A stretch of DNA of 64,000 bases, from NCBI GenBank assembly GCA_963082975.1, contig OY720345.1, positions 79,701,034-79,765,033 on the forward strand, read 5' to 3'. This document shows, piece by piece, positions 44,570-58,289 of the stretch. Below the pieces are notes generated by a model that searched no databases, had not been told where the DNA came from, and was given only the letters and a program-made list of their open reading frames with translations. The position numbers were made by a program, and so were the translations under genes. The DNA comes from Labia minor (lineage: Eukaryota > Arthropoda > Insecta > Dermaptera > Spongiphoridae). Numbering within the stretch: the stretch's first letter is position 1; the number at the start of each line of letters is the position of its first letter.

Positions 44570-46085
44570 TCATTTAATTTGTTTGATTTTGATACTTGGA
44601 TATATATTATTTATTTATAAGTTTAAATAGATAAATAAATTCTCTATAAAATCTATAAAAAATATGAAATGATTTTTACTTAAGGGTTGTGAGTGGATCA
44701 ATTTGAGATTGAAATTATAAAGATTAAAAAACTACACACTCCAAGAATTTCAATAAAATTTAATCAAATGCATATTTGAGGAGATCTAAAAAAATTCTAA
44801 AAGTAAGCGAAAATCGGTATTTCACGAAATCAATTTTAATAACGTGACTGTCTTCAAATACATATCTATATATTGTATATATATACGAGATAAATAAATA
44901 TACATACAGATATTGTCTCGTATTCTTTTACATTTTCATTTGCAAATTTGTTATATTCTGTAAAGCTAGCATATAGAATAAAAAAATTACGTTTTATATG
45001 TAAATTAGTTTGAAGAACGTAATCCTCTATAATCACCCATTTTAGTATAATCCTAAATATTTCGAAATATGTATTAGTTACGTATAAAAATGGGTTGGTA
45101 TTTAGTAAAATGTTTAATTATTTTTGACGTATTATTAAATTGATTCTTAATCTACTTTATTTCCAAGGAATATATATTCTACGTATATTAATTCAGGCAT
45201 GTTTACAGAAAAAAAAAAGTTAATTATTTTCTGGTAAATTTTTCGATTTTTTCAATCCATAGAATAATCCTTTTCGTTTTCCCTCAATTTCCATCAAAAA
45301 GGATTAAAGTTTAAAGATCAAAATGGATATCTATATCTATATTTATCTACATATCTTTATATAAAGTCAAAAGCGATTTTTAGAGTTTAGTGATGTTTTT
45401 TTTAATTTATATGTAAAAATATTGTCATAAATTAAAGTGTTTAATCTTTGGATATAAATAATATTTTATTTTTGTCTTTTGCAACATGGAATTTTCAATC
45501 AATTTATTTTTTATTTGTAAATACATTTAAAAAAAATGTCCTTTTTTAATGGTTAAAAAAATAATAGTTTCATTAAAAAAATTAAGTTTTTTTCATATTC
45601 ACTTAAATAAATATTCAATACAATAAATTATATACAACAAAAGTTAGGATTAGAACAGCTTTCACGCGAATATAATATAAATTCAAATTATCTTCTTTAT
45701 TTATTTTGTATATACTCAATGATCAAATTATCTCATTACGCTCATAATCGCATATTAAATAACAATGAAAGAAATATTTATCACTTAGTAATCTACTTGT
45801 AGAAATATATGTAAATATCTTGAAATCGCCAATCTAGCTTCATCTCTATTTCTAATGCATTATAATCATCAATTCTCAATTAAAATCTTTTTGCCCACAA
45901 TTTCCATTATAAATAAAAACAACCACCAAAGCTTTAATAATTTAATATAAATATTATTAATATTAAATTAATACTTAAAAAAAAATCGTTATATTCGAGC
46001 TATACGGTATTTTACTTTTATTATTACACCAAAGAACGATAATGATAAAGAAATTACATATGTGTAGTTAAGTATATATAGAAAA
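44570..46085. other. AT-rich DNA, possible intron of the gene at 46230
   Basis: No supported exon or mobile element. If the gene at 46230 is real, its preceding exon lies further left or was missed here. Confidence 0.45.
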
Positions 46086-46089
46086 CGTA

Positions 46090-46151
46090 AAAAATAACGA
46101 TAGTCACGGAGCCCTTGGGCTTGGTTCACGGAACCTAGATTGAAGACCACT
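46090..46151 (-). repeat. hAT right-end fragment
   Basis: On the minus strand it starts CAGTGGTCTTCAATCTAGG and continues GTTCCGTGAACC and GGGCTCCGTGAC, the pattern of a hAT end. No left partner was found. Confidence 0.45.
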
Positions 46152-46229
46152 GGTTTAGAGCATAGCTATCTATTTAATTCCTCTCATTGATTTTTAAAAT
46201 ATTTAATTGCTCACCTTGTAATGTTCTAG

Positions 46230-49200
46230 TGGTAAATCAGTTCCTGATGAGATAACTGACTTGTTTCCTACATCTGGACAAATTGATACGCCACCAATGG
46301 GAGTCAATATCAGAGCAAACACAGAGGGAGAAGGTACTTCGAATGGAATAATAAGAAGTTCAACTGTAGCAGAGAATATTCTACCGGAACTTATCCCTAT
46401 AATCACTCATAAATTTCAAATTCGATCAAAAGACGAACATCAGGTATGTTATCCATTGTTCCAATCTGGTGACTGACACTAAAATAAAAGATTTTCTTGT
46501 CTAACTAAAATTAATATTTAAAATAAAAATAAATAATATTTATATTGAGACACCTACAAAGAGCAAATACATTCTTTCAATTTTTTTTTTATTATTATAA
46601 AATAGAAGAAATTTTATTAATTTAATATAATAAATTTAAAAAATTAATTAATACACAAAATAAATGTTTGATAAAATAGGAGATAATACTAAAAAACAAA
46701 AAAAAAAATTATACCAAATGATGACAATCTATATTTAAGGAATTTTATAATATAAATATATTGTATATATATTATAAAATTAGAAACCGAAAATATCCGA
46801 ACTGTGAATAAAATAAAAAAAAATTAATATTATTTTTTAATTACAATATTTGTATATATTAAAAATTAACACAAAATCTAAAATAAATTAATCAAGATTT
46901 CTTTAAGAAATAAAAAATAAATAAGAGAGAAGATACAAGCATTTGCCTACGGATCCTTCATAGTAGTATTATATATTAAAGTTATATTTATTATACTTCT
47001 ATATATTTGTAAAATCATCCCAGTATTAAGTATTAGAATTTTTGTTTTAAATTTTCAAACTAAATAAATTACCATTCAACTTAAATAGTTTTTTTGATTG
47101 AGTTAATTTTATTATAAATTAATATTTTCCAATATTTTTTTTATAATAAAATATTTGATATTATTATATTACCGTATGCGAAGTTGGGAAATTATTATTA
47201 TTAATCAAAATTCGAACCTGAAATCAAAAACATCAAAAAATATCAGTTTCAACCGTCGCATTAAGTTTTTCAGTCAGGAATACCGATTAATCATTTATTA
47301 ATTAATTATTAATGTTTAAAATGTTGAATTATAAGTTTCCTTTAATAATACTAGCTACTACTACTACGGTAATAAACTGTTGAAATTTTTTTAAAAGTAT
47401 ACTATTAAATGCTCATATAGTTCTATGTTAAACTATTAATATATTTATACTGCATCAAAAAAACTATTTAGAATTATATATCCTATCTTATTATGCTAGC
47501 TAAAATTGTATATATATATATATATATATATAGCCACGGGTTCTCAAAAACCGCTCTAACGATTTTTTTCAAATTCACACTAGATATAGTATTTATAAAG
47601 AAAAATTAAGTTTTATTGATCACATTTCTGGAAAAGTATATCTTCATTATTTATTTCTTAATTTAAAATTATATATGGATGACGCCACAAATGGCATCCA
47701 TTTTTATTTTTTAACTGAAATTGTATTAATATTTTTTTTTTATTTAAAATATTTTAAAATTTATTATTTAATTTCGAAATAAAATTAAAAATATTTATTT
47801 TTAATAAAATATATATATATTTATTAATCTCTCTCAAAAAAAAACAACAAAACAAATAAATGTCTTCGAAAGATGGTAAAAATATGTTATATTTATAATC
47901 TAAATATCTTAGACCAGTGGTTAGAACGATTGTTTTTACTCCCCGAGTTCGAAGGATCGAAAATCGCTGGGTGCGTTTTTTTTTATTTTAAAAACAATTT
48001 CTTTCTTTAATTAATATTTATTTTTTCTATTTCTAAGTCAGATATATTTCCAAATATTAAATAATTTTTGAAGTGAAAACTTCTTTAGCGGCGTTGAGCA
48101 CTTTTGTGGGATGGGGAAAAAGCATAGAACTCGCGTGAGCGTGACCGATCCGACACCAATTTCTTAAAACAGAGCGCGAAATTTGAATTGTCATTAGAAC
48201 TGTTTTATAAATTGTTATCTCTGACATATAAATATATATTTATTATGTAAAGTTCATTTCATATATACATATATAATAAAAATTATACGAAATGAACTTT
48301 ACATAATAAATATATATTTTATGTTAGAGATAACAATTTATAAAACAGTTCGTATTGCAATATTTTATACAAAGTTGTATATATATATATATATAAATAT
48401 AAGTTACAAATTTGTTTTAAATAATATATAAGTTATATATATATACATGCATATGAAATTCATCTTTCTCGTGAAATAGCGCGAATTTCGTCTGTTTTAA
48501 AATTTCTTACGCAGAAGTTTTCACTTCTGTCGGCCAGTCCCACGACTGCCAATTTTGCTTTTTTAATTCCGAAAAACTGCAAAGCACGTTTTTTTGTCTT
48601 TAGTTTGTTTTATAACCACTTGGGGCGCTAAACAGTTTTTCAAAAAAAAACTATAGAAAAAATATATATGTACCTATATATTATATATTTATGTATTATT
48701 GAGGAGCACAAGTTCATTCATTTTAATCAGATTGATGCAAATGTGTAACATTTAATAATTGTAATAAATAATTAAAGAATTGTATATCAATATTTTTTAA
48801 AGGGTAGAGCGAGAGCTCGGTGTCCCAGGTATTAATATTACCAGCCAAATCCAATAATAATGAATCATTTTTTTTTAACTTAAGTACCGAGACGAGGCTC
48901 GGGGTCCCGGTACTAAAAATATTAAACGAAAAGAATGTTTGAAAGGGATCGATGTAGAATAAAGGTTGAAAACCGTGTCTTAGATGCAAAATTTCAGATA
49001 CGTGCGTTTAGTTGTTTTTTGTGGAATGAAATTAACAATTTTTCACATTTTCTGAACAATCAATTAAATTGATGTGCATATTGTTATTGGATTGAAAACA
49101 TCTTAAGAATGTTTTAAGTTATTTAAGGATGATTCACCTGAGTTTCATATCAGTAGATGAAACAACAAAACAAAATATTTTATCATATCTCGATGCATCT

Positions 49201-49603
49201 GGAATTTATGCATTTTTCAGAAAAGATTATCATTTGTTAAATATTTATAATGGAATAATTAATGCATTGGATGTATAAAAGGAATAAAAAGAATTATTTT
49301 TTTTTACAAATTTTAATAAAAACTATTAAAAATATTTTAACATTTCTAAAAAAAATTTTTGATTCTTAAAATTATACAAATATTTAAGAGTTAATTATTT
49401 TGAAAAACCGAAAACGAGATAAAGAAATAATTTTTCATTAAACAGGAAAATTTTTATAAATAATGTAAATAAATTTCTAAATTATGAATTAATAAAACTC
49501 TCTCATTGTTTATTTCTTTTTTCAGAATAAACCTGACTCGATTTATGATTGGTATTTGAAGAATCGTAAGCGTTTAAGAGATGATATAACCCTTGATTAT
49601 TAA
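46230..49603 (+). CDS. Last two coding exons of an unrecognised gene
   Basis: Exon 46230-46443 lies between a TGTTCTAG acceptor and a CAG|GTATGTT donor. Exon 49526-49603 follows a TTTTTTCAG acceptor and ends in TAA. They join in phase 0. The 71 + 25 codons read GKSVPDEITDLFPTSGQIDT near the start, then TVAENILPELIPIITHKFQI, and end IYDWYLKNRKRLRDDITLDY. The C-terminus is basic-aromatic, then acidic; there is no membrane segment. The base composition is far less AT-rich than the flanks, as expected of real coding sequence. Upstream exons are not identified. The 3,082-bp intron holds R5 (47520) and a hAT fold-back (47915). A polyadenylation signal AATAAA lies at 49665. I do not recognise the protein family. 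Confidence 0.7.
46444..47500. other. Intron DNA, AT-rich
   Basis: No feature beyond A/T runs. A TA tract follows at 47508-47532. Confidence 0.5.
47520..47710 (-). repeat. Interspersed repeat R5
   Basis: Reverse complement of 34370-34540: GCCACGGGTTCTCAAAAACC, CGCTCTAACGATTTTTTTCA, TTCTTAATTTAAAATTATAT and GATGACGCCAC. It starts right after a (TA)n tract, as its partner ends before one. Confidence 0.5.
47915..48977 (+). mobile_element. Non-autonomous hAT-type fold-back element
   Basis: The left end is CAGTGGTTAGAACG and the minus-strand right end CACGGTTTTCAACC. Flanks are TCTTAGAC (47907-47914) and TCTTAGAT (48978-48985), an 8-bp duplication with one mismatch. The TIRs match only partly, so the call rests mainly on the duplication and hAT-like tips. 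The centre is a large nested palindrome (48072-48530). A CTCGGTGTCCCAGGTATTAA / CTCGGGGTCCCGGTACTAAA pair lies at 48814 and 48898. No coding frame is supported. It sits within the last intron of the gene at 46230-49603. Confidence 0.5.
48072..48530. repeat. Nested palindrome
   Basis: The inner arms at 48197-48260 and 48289-48351 pair almost perfectly (about 63 bp, 28-bp spacer; GAACTGTTTTATAAATTG versus CAATTTATAAAACAGTTC). Outer arms pair less well: AGAAGTGAAAACTTCT-like words near 48075 and 48510, and TTAAAACAGA-GCG text near 48165 and 48490. Confidence 0.85.
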
Positions 49604-51300
49604 GAGGAGTGATAGCTCAAGATAAAAAAAATGTATCCAATTTTGATGGAATCTATCTATAGTCAATAAAAAAAAATCAAAAAACAAAACAACAAAACAA
49701 AAAAAAAATAAAATATTGTTTCACTTAAAATCAAGTCTCAATTAAAACTTTTAAATATAAAAATCATGGAACTATAATAATATATATAAATATAATTAAT
49801 TCAATATAAATTACGATTTCCAATATTTATTAATTACGTTTGTATTTTAATGTAGATTATAATAAAAATGAAAATATGCTTAAAAATTAAATCTTTATAA
49901 AAAAGTAAACTTTATTAATTAAAGTAAATTATTATAGAGATTGAATAAATAGTTTTATTTCTTTATTTCTTTATTTTTATTATCCTATATGTGTGGTGAA
50001 AAAATAATATTTAAAAAAAAGGTAACAAATTATATTTGATTACTTAAATAGACTAAGGAATTAAAATAATTTACATATAAATTAATCAAAATGGTTATTT
50101 TTCAAAAATAATATAGAATTGAATATTATAATTTTTTTTGTAACTGTGGTATATGTATTTATTTTATAAACACCTGATATTAAACAAGAAAAAAAATTGG
50201 TGTGTGAAAAAACAGAACATTTGTATTATTTTACAGAGTGATAGACGCCTGGACACACACACACACACACACACACACAATAAGTATATAAATATATTAA
50301 AATTTAGAAAAATTAAATTACTTATCTTATTAAAATAAATTAAATTATTTTATGTTAAAACAGTATCTTTAATTCTTTAAGATCTAATTGTAATTATAAA
50401 AAATAAAAATTAAGTATCATCCCCAGAGTTCTAAAGGAAAATTAAAATCGATGAAAAATACATTTTTTTTTTTGTAAAGAACTTCATATTTTCAAAATTA
50501 ACATTAAAATATATTTATTTGGATAAAAAGATTTATTAATAATATAGGTGAGTATGGGGAATACTATATACTTAGTTATATATTTTAAATTCAACCCATG
50601 CCTCCTATATAATCAAATCTCGGAACTATACTAGCACTAGGGAGACTCCCATTAGACAATTTCTCATTTTTTTTTCTTTTTGATGATTAATATTAAATTA
50701 AATCTTATTTATTTTTATCAACTTTTTAGATCGTAAGTCACTCATATCCCTGTATCACTTAAGTTTATTTATTATAAATAATATTATATTTTATAGAAAT
50801 GTATGAGACCGAGAAAAGGGTTTTCAAAAAGTTTGCTATACATACCCAAGTTTAAAGATGACCATGATGGTTTCACTATATTTTTACCATTTTTATAGTC
50901 TGTGATTTTTACCCATTTTCTATTATAATTCATTTCATTGTTTGAATTTTTTTAAAAATTTTATATATACGATTTAAGTGTCCTCTGGTGTCAAAAAATG
51001 AAACCTTCGCTGCTTTTCATAAACAACTTTTTAATAGTTATTTAAATTCAATAGTTTTTTTTCAAATCATTATTTGAATTTTTAACATTTATAAATAAAA
51101 GTATTTCTATAAGATTTGTATGTCATTATTACCATTATTTTTTTAATCATTAATTCATATATATATTTATAATATATATATATTTATATATATATACATA
51201 AATATAATAATAAAATAATTATAATTTACATTTAATTATTTACTATACTTCCCGTATATATTATTTTAATAAATTAATATAGTTATCTTGTGACAGCTTT
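49604..51300. other. Intergenic DNA between the unknown gene and CSTF1
   Basis: AT-rich. It contains (CA)13 at 50253-50279 and several TA tracts near 51160-51200. The CSTF1 promoter should lie at its right end, but no clear TATA/Inr pair was picked. Confidence 0.5.
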
Positions 51301-51305
51301 TTACA

Positions 51306-54300
51306 ATGTCTAAAACTTCAGAAATCCCAGAAAATATTGATCAGAAGAATATTATAAAGACTCGTGATCTTTTATATCGTTTAATGATAAGGTTAATTTG
51401 ACTTTCTTGGTCAAAGAAAATGATTTTTTTTCTCTTAAAATTACCTTTTCTTTTTTTTAATAATACATTTTTTTTAATTTAGTCAGTTATTTTATGATGG
51501 TCATCAACAATTGGCTGTTGGGTTAAGTGCCATTGCACAACCCGATCCTCCCTGTCCTCCTTCAGACAGGCTTTTACATATAGTTCTTCTTGGGATGCAA
51601 CATGAACCAGATCGATCAGCCAAACAACAACTTTCTGCCTTAACTGGTGCTATTAGCACACAAGAAGCTGCTGCCGGTCCTGGGTTAGGTAAAATCCACG
51701 TTTTTGATGTCTTAAACAATTGAAATTTACTTGGTTAGGAGATTATAATAGATAAATCAATGAAATAAGTTATAATTATTTTAAATAGTTTTTAGATGAA
51801 CAGCTCATATGATTATTATAAACATAATTGTTTAGATTATCTTATCATATTCTTCTTTAATAATTTAATATGTCATGAATAAATTTTGGTTCAAAACTAC
51901 ATTAAGTGTAAATGTTCTCTAAATAACAACTAAATAATATGATTAAGATATTTAAAACGGACTGTGTTATTCGTTTTAGATTAAACTAATTTTTATTTTA
52001 CTAATTCCTTCTACAACATTTAACTATTCTTTTAAATGTAGTTTTTAAATAAAATTATTTTTTCATATGTACCTATATATATACATTTACATTTTTAAAA
52101 ATTATAGAATTTTGTCAGATTTGTCAATATTATTGAATACATTTATAATAATAGATTTATCTTAATAGATCTAGAATATGAAACGGACATCGATGTTCTT
52201 GCACCTGAACCAGCTCTTTATGAGACAGCTTATGTCACCTCTCATAAAGGAAATTGCAGAGCTGGTGCCTTTAGCTGTGATGGTCAACTGATTGCTACTG
52301 GGAGCGTCGATGCCAGTATTAAGGTATTCGGGTCAGTTGACCCCTTATAAAACAAGTTATTTAATTTTAAATGAATTTTCTATTCTTGTAAATATAAGAA
52401 ATCATAGAAAACAACTTTTTATTTATCCAAACTTGAATTATTTGTTGGAAAAAATATTTTCACAAAAGTTTAATTTCACGAGTAACACTTTCTTGAAAAT
52501 GTTGCCAAAATATTTTGCTAAGTAAACAATTCAATGTTTTCATGAATTTGTTTTTAATTTCTTCAACCTAGTATTTTTTTGGTCTATTTTGAACACCTTT
52601 AGTAAACAACAGACTTTACAATCTATGATTTCTTTAAATATAAGCCATAATATTTATAATTAAGAAATTCTTGGTAATAAAATTAATTATGTAGCAGTGA
52701 AATAAAATATATTTATGCTGCATTAATTTATTTCCTATAAAACCGTCCTTTATCTACTAGAGATTATTTAGATGTAAATAATTTAAAATATTAAATAAAT
52801 AATGACTCTACATGTTTTTTATTTAAATCTACTTTTATTTCTTATTTCAAAAATGACTCTTATCAAATGTGAATCTGTATTATTTTAAAACTTCGCATTT
52901 GTAATTTATGAGTTTTCGAATAAATATATTTTCATTTATTTATAAATATTTTTTATTTTTTATATAAATAATATATTTATTTATTTCTTTTCTTTTGTGT
53001 TTATTGGAGGTGAACAGTTTTTTCATTTGTACCTATAATCATCTTCCATTCCCTAAAAGAAATAAAGAGAAATATTAAACATTATGAAATGATGGAATTG
53101 TGTTTTATTTACCTAGAAATTTATTCAATATAAAGATTATTTATGATAGATAAGTGTCCAAATTTCTTATAATCTGTTTTTATTTATGGATAAATTTAAA
53201 TATTTATAAATTAAAAAACATGAATGCACACACATTAGACACTACTAGAGAATTTATAGAAATAAATTAATAAAAGATAAAACTTTGGCTCTGTTTGCTT
53301 GAATTGATAATTTAATGGACAGTCTTGATACTTTTGTTTTATGAGTAGAAAGGGATATACAAATTCTATTTCAAGAAGAATTAAAAGATTTAGTATAGGA
53401 AAAAACCCACAAATCTACTTAAATTGATATGTATAATCCCTCAAATTGTTTCACATGTATAGTTCTCATATCGGACAAATGCATTGAGGCTTTTTACAAT
53501 AACACTGATATTGAAAATTAAATTGATTGTGAATGAAGGAAGTTACATTTAATAAGAACAATTAAAAAAACTATAACTGATCTATGTTAATTAATCGCTT
53601 ATAAGTTACGATAATAGTAGCAAATTAATGTGAAAAATCTTATGACGATACTAGATTCCCTAACAGTAGTGTTTTCAAACATCTGTTGGCTTTTTAATAT
53701 TCAAAGGCTTAAGAATGAGGAGACGAATTGTCTATCCGATTTGAATATTTTTTTAAAAATTTTAATTGAAGTCATTTTTAAAAAATATAAATAAATAGTT
53801 CAATTTAAAAAAAGCGTGCATTTTTTAGACCAAAAATATTAAATTCTTCCAAATTTCTGAAAAGTTTGGACAGATAAAAACATTAAATAAATTCATTGCT
53901 TTTAAAACTATTAGTATTGCATACTATGGAATTAGTTAAAAATTCAGCAAATCATTAATATACGATCTCCAACCCTAATAATTTAATTCTCGTCATTTTC
54001 ATGTTCTCCATTGACTCTCAATTAAAATAAAATTTTTTTTGATATTCCAAATATTCCATTTAAACAAAAATATCAAGAGAAAGGTGTAATAATTTAAATA
54101 ATTTGGGACAAAGGGCCAATATTTTAATCTTAAACACAACTTTTTATTTATTTATTTATTTTTTTATAAATATAAATTAATTCTATATTTTTTGATTTAA
54201 AAAAAATTAGAAAATTTTTTCATTAAAATTTTAGTCCCTTATACTGTTATAATTTAATTTCTTTTTATAGATTATAGCATTTATATAATATTTCGATTTT

Positions 54301-57300
54301 ACGAAACCTTATCAAAGTAAATAACTCTTAAAGTTTTGATTAACTTTCTAACTTCCTAGATCTAACATAATAATGATGAAAAATAATTTTTATGTGAAAT
54401 AGTTTGTCGAGAAATTGGGAGATCTATTTATCTACCTAAATAACTAATATAATATACAATAATAATAGAATTTTTTGCTAAAAACTAATAATGTCTACTA
54501 AATCTTCTCTTTGTATGTTGCCTCCAATAATATTACCCAAATTCCAATATATATGGTCAATAAATAACATCAATAAACAAATTATCTTTATTTAATAATT
54601 CTTTTTCTTTGATAATATTATTTTTCTTGTTTAATAATAGTTATTTTCTTATATAAAACCTAAATGAGATTACTTAATATTTAGATCCAGTCTAAATAAT
54701 TTAAATAAATTTTCCTTGGGCTTTCTTTATATGGTAATTTAGATTTTGGATGTGGACCGTATGCTGGCCAAATCTGCACCTGATTCTTTGGATCCAAGTA
54801 CTGACTCTCCAGGACATCCAGTTATAAGAACTTTGTATGATCATCTTGAAGAGGTGACATGTTTAGAATTTCATCCAAAAGAACCAATCCTTGTTTCTGG
54901 TTCTCGAGATTTCAGCATCAAATTATTTGATTATAGCAAGACCTCAGTCAAGAAAGCATTCCGTACAATAACGGTATTGTGCATTAAATTAATTTATCCT
55001 ATGGTAGTTTTCTATTGAGTTCACATATAATTAAGAAAATAAATAAATTATATATCAGTTCAAGTCATAATGTTTTATAAGGAATTTTAACATACTAATG
55101 TAGTCTTGTTAAAGTTTAAAAAAGTATAAATAGAAAATTTCTTAATTTATAAATTTTAGCTCAAGAGACCTCTGAAAAATATAGATAATTTAAAAAAATT
55201 AATTAGTGGACTCCATAGAAAAATATCATTAAAAATAACATCCTTTTTCTCTCTCTTGCTTACTATTATTACTATTATGGTTATTATTTTATAATTAACT
55301 TAATTTAAATAAAAAACTAATTCATTATTATGTATATACATAATAATGATTATAATTATAATTAAATTAATTTAAACAAATAATTATTTTTAGTAAATTT
55401 TACGAAATAAATATTTATTCGAATACAATGCTATATTGACTCAAATTAAAGCATTTTTGTATCCAACAGATTAATCAGACTTTAAAACTTTAAATAACTT
55501 AAACAATAAAAAAAGTAATTTATTAACTTTTTAATTTTTTTTAATATAGTATATTTCATTATCGATTCTCAAAGAAAAAAAATTTCATATCAAGGAAATT
55601 TAAAGAAATTTTTTAAACTTTTAGATTATAAAACTAAACTTGAATAAGTCCCATATAGAAGTTTATATTTAAAATATAAAAGAAATATAGGAAATAAAAA
55701 ATAATATATATTTAATTATAGTCTTGTTATAAAATTAGCTTAATAAAACTTTAAATCTTGGCATATTAATATACTATTATTTATTTAAAAAGTACCAAGC
55801 CATTATGATTTGTTTTATTTCTATTTTAAAGATAAAAATAACTTTTAAAATTGAAGTTTTGGTTTCTAATAAAGTACTAAACCAAATACAGATAGACCTT
55901 TACATACTAACATATGATAGATAGAAAGATAGAGTTATAATAATTATTATAAAGGATTATAAAAAATAAATTTCTAGAATTTTTTAATTATTATATTATC
56001 AAAAAAATGTTTAAATAATTATTAAATTTACATTTGATTTCTTTTCAGGATGCAGACCAAATTCAATGTATGTCTTTTCATCCTTGTGGTGACTACATGG
56101 TTATTGGAACTAATCATTATGTAATTAGACTCTATGATGTTACTACTTCACAATGTTATATTTGTAATTTTCCATCTCATCATCATACTATGGGAATAAC
56201 ATCTTTAAAGTGAGAATTTTAGAATATAGAATTTTCTATTAAAATCTACTTATGAATAAGATCAAGAATTCCACTTATTTTAGGAAATTCTTTATAAGAT
56301 AAATTGAATTATAATAAAATATCTATTAATCAAGATTCTTATATTAAAAATTAACTATCTGATTTATTAAAGTATTGAATAGATATAGATTTTAAAAACC
56401 CATCCATATTTGGTGTATATAAAATATTAGATTCGAAGATCTATTTTCTATTTATTTCTTATAAGATTTATAATTTATTTAATAGTTGTAATAAATTTAT
56501 AAAACACTGCTTAATGATGATATTGAATATAAAAGCATTGGTTATTTTCATTTAGTTTATACAATACATCGTTATCAAAACTTTTTTTATTTATTGTTTT
56601 CTATTAAATAAGTTTATTTTCTTAATATATTTTTTTCTAGATATTCTCCTGACGCTAGAACTTTTGCATCTGCAAGCAGAGATGGAAGTATTAAAATATG
56701 GGACGGTGTCTCAAATCGATGTGTTAATACTTTTGTAAAAGCACATGATGGAGCAGAAGTGTGTAGTGTAAGATATAGTAGAAATGGAAAGGTAATAAAT
56801 TTAATATTATTACTAGATATACTTATCTATTAATAATTTTAATAATAAATTGTGTGTGATTATAAAAGGTTAGACTAAAATATGCACAATTTAAAATAAT
56901 TAATAAGTGGTCTTAATAATATATTTCTCTCGTATATTAGATAAAAATCATTCCACCAACTAGTCATAAATAATAAATAATTAATTTTCAAGAAATAAAT
57001 TAAAATTATATACTTACAATTTATTCTATAATATTTATGTAATATTTTTAAACTCTAATTAATAAATCATTATCATAATTATTTAAGATGATTATTTAGG
57101 CTAATATAATTTTTTGTTTTAGTATTTATTAACCTCTGGTAAAGATTCTTTAGTCAAATTATGGGAATTGTCAACTAGTAGATGTTTAATTGCTTATACC
57201 GGAGCTGGAACCACCGGTAAAAATATATCATTTTTTTTTTCTTAAAATGAATTATATTTTATTTTTTATTTCGCTCTGCCCTCTTCGAGTTTAGTTTACA

Positions 57301-57660
57301 TTTTATATATATATTCTTATTTTCTCCTTTCCTCTCTCCTTTATAGGTAAACAAGAACATAAAGCACAAGCGGTTTTTAATCATACAGAAGATTATGTCT
57401 TATTTCCCGACGAAGCAACTACATCTTTATGCGCTTGGAATTCTAGAAATGCTTCTCGAAAACAGTTATTATCTTTAGGTTTGAAAATATATATTTAAAT
57501 ATTCATAGATATAAAGAATATTTGTTTAATTATTTTTTTACTTTCAGGACATAATGGACCTGTGCGATTGATTGTCCATTCTCCTGTAGCACCTGCATTT
57601 TTAACATGTTCTGATGATTTTCGTGCTCGCTTTTGGTTTCGACGAATGCCTACTCATTAA
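51306..57660 (+). CDS. CSTF1: Cleavage stimulation factor subunit 1 (CstF-50)
   Basis: Nine exons: 51306-51391, 51483-51688, 52169-52323, 54743-54973, 56049-56209, 56641-56791, 57123-57216, 57347-57478 and 57548-57660. All introns are GT-AG, and the joined frame gives 442 aa (human protein 431). The N-terminal part (about residues 20-75, LLYRLMISQLFYDG) is the CstF-50 homodimerisation domain. From about residue 115 to the end lie WD40 repeats: [66 protein letters not shown] and [13 protein letters not shown]. The protein is nuclear. In the CstF complex it binds CstF-77 and helps recognise the GU-rich element in mRNA 3'-end cleavage. The family motif [10 protein letters not shown] is kept. No breaks are seen. 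Intron sizes run from 69 to 2,419 bp. Confidence 0.96.
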
Positions 57661-58285
57661 CATTAATATTCATTATGTATGATTTTATGTAAATAGATCT
57701 TTTTATATTTATATTATATAAAAGAAATAACTGAAATTTAGAAATTTGAAAATATAATTATTTACTTTATTGAATATGTAATGTAAACCAAAGAAAAGTT
57801 ATTTTTTAAAATATTTTTCTTTATTTTATAAATGATTTCTTTTATAATATAATATTAACCTAAAAAATCACATTTGACCAGAAAAAAATTATATGAAAAA
57901 TATCAGAATGTATATACTTTATGAATATTAATTGGAATATTTATATTTATCCAAATTTAATTTGAAAATAATTTTTAAAATTATTCTTAATAGCATGTCG
58001 CTCAATCAATACTTTATTAATAAATAAAATAACATAAGTAATATAAGTATTCAAGGATCAAAATAAATAAAAAAAATTAATTTATTAAATAATAATATCT
58101 ATTATAAAAACTAATTTCAAATATATATATATATTATAAAAAGAAATATCAAATATAAATTTTATAATACAATTATTTTGTCAGTTCTATATTATATGAG
58201 TGTGAGGCCATAATTTTAGAGATGAGAATAGTTTAAGTGTGTTTGAAAATACAATTCTTCTAAATATAGGGCGATTATAAGAGAC
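57661..58285. other. 3' flank of CSTF1
   Basis: AT-rich text with several ATTAAA/AATAAA-like words; the actual polyadenylation site cannot be chosen. No other feature. Confidence 0.5.
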
Positions 58286-58289
58286 ATTA

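Noticed and set aside
50253-50279. Possible functional element at the (CA)n tract
   Set aside because: A plain microsatellite; nothing around it suggests more.
54974-55018. In-frame extension of CSTF1 exon 4 to a stop
   Set aside because: The GTATTG donor at 54974 joins the next exon in phase and restores the conserved WD40 sequence, so the extension is intron.
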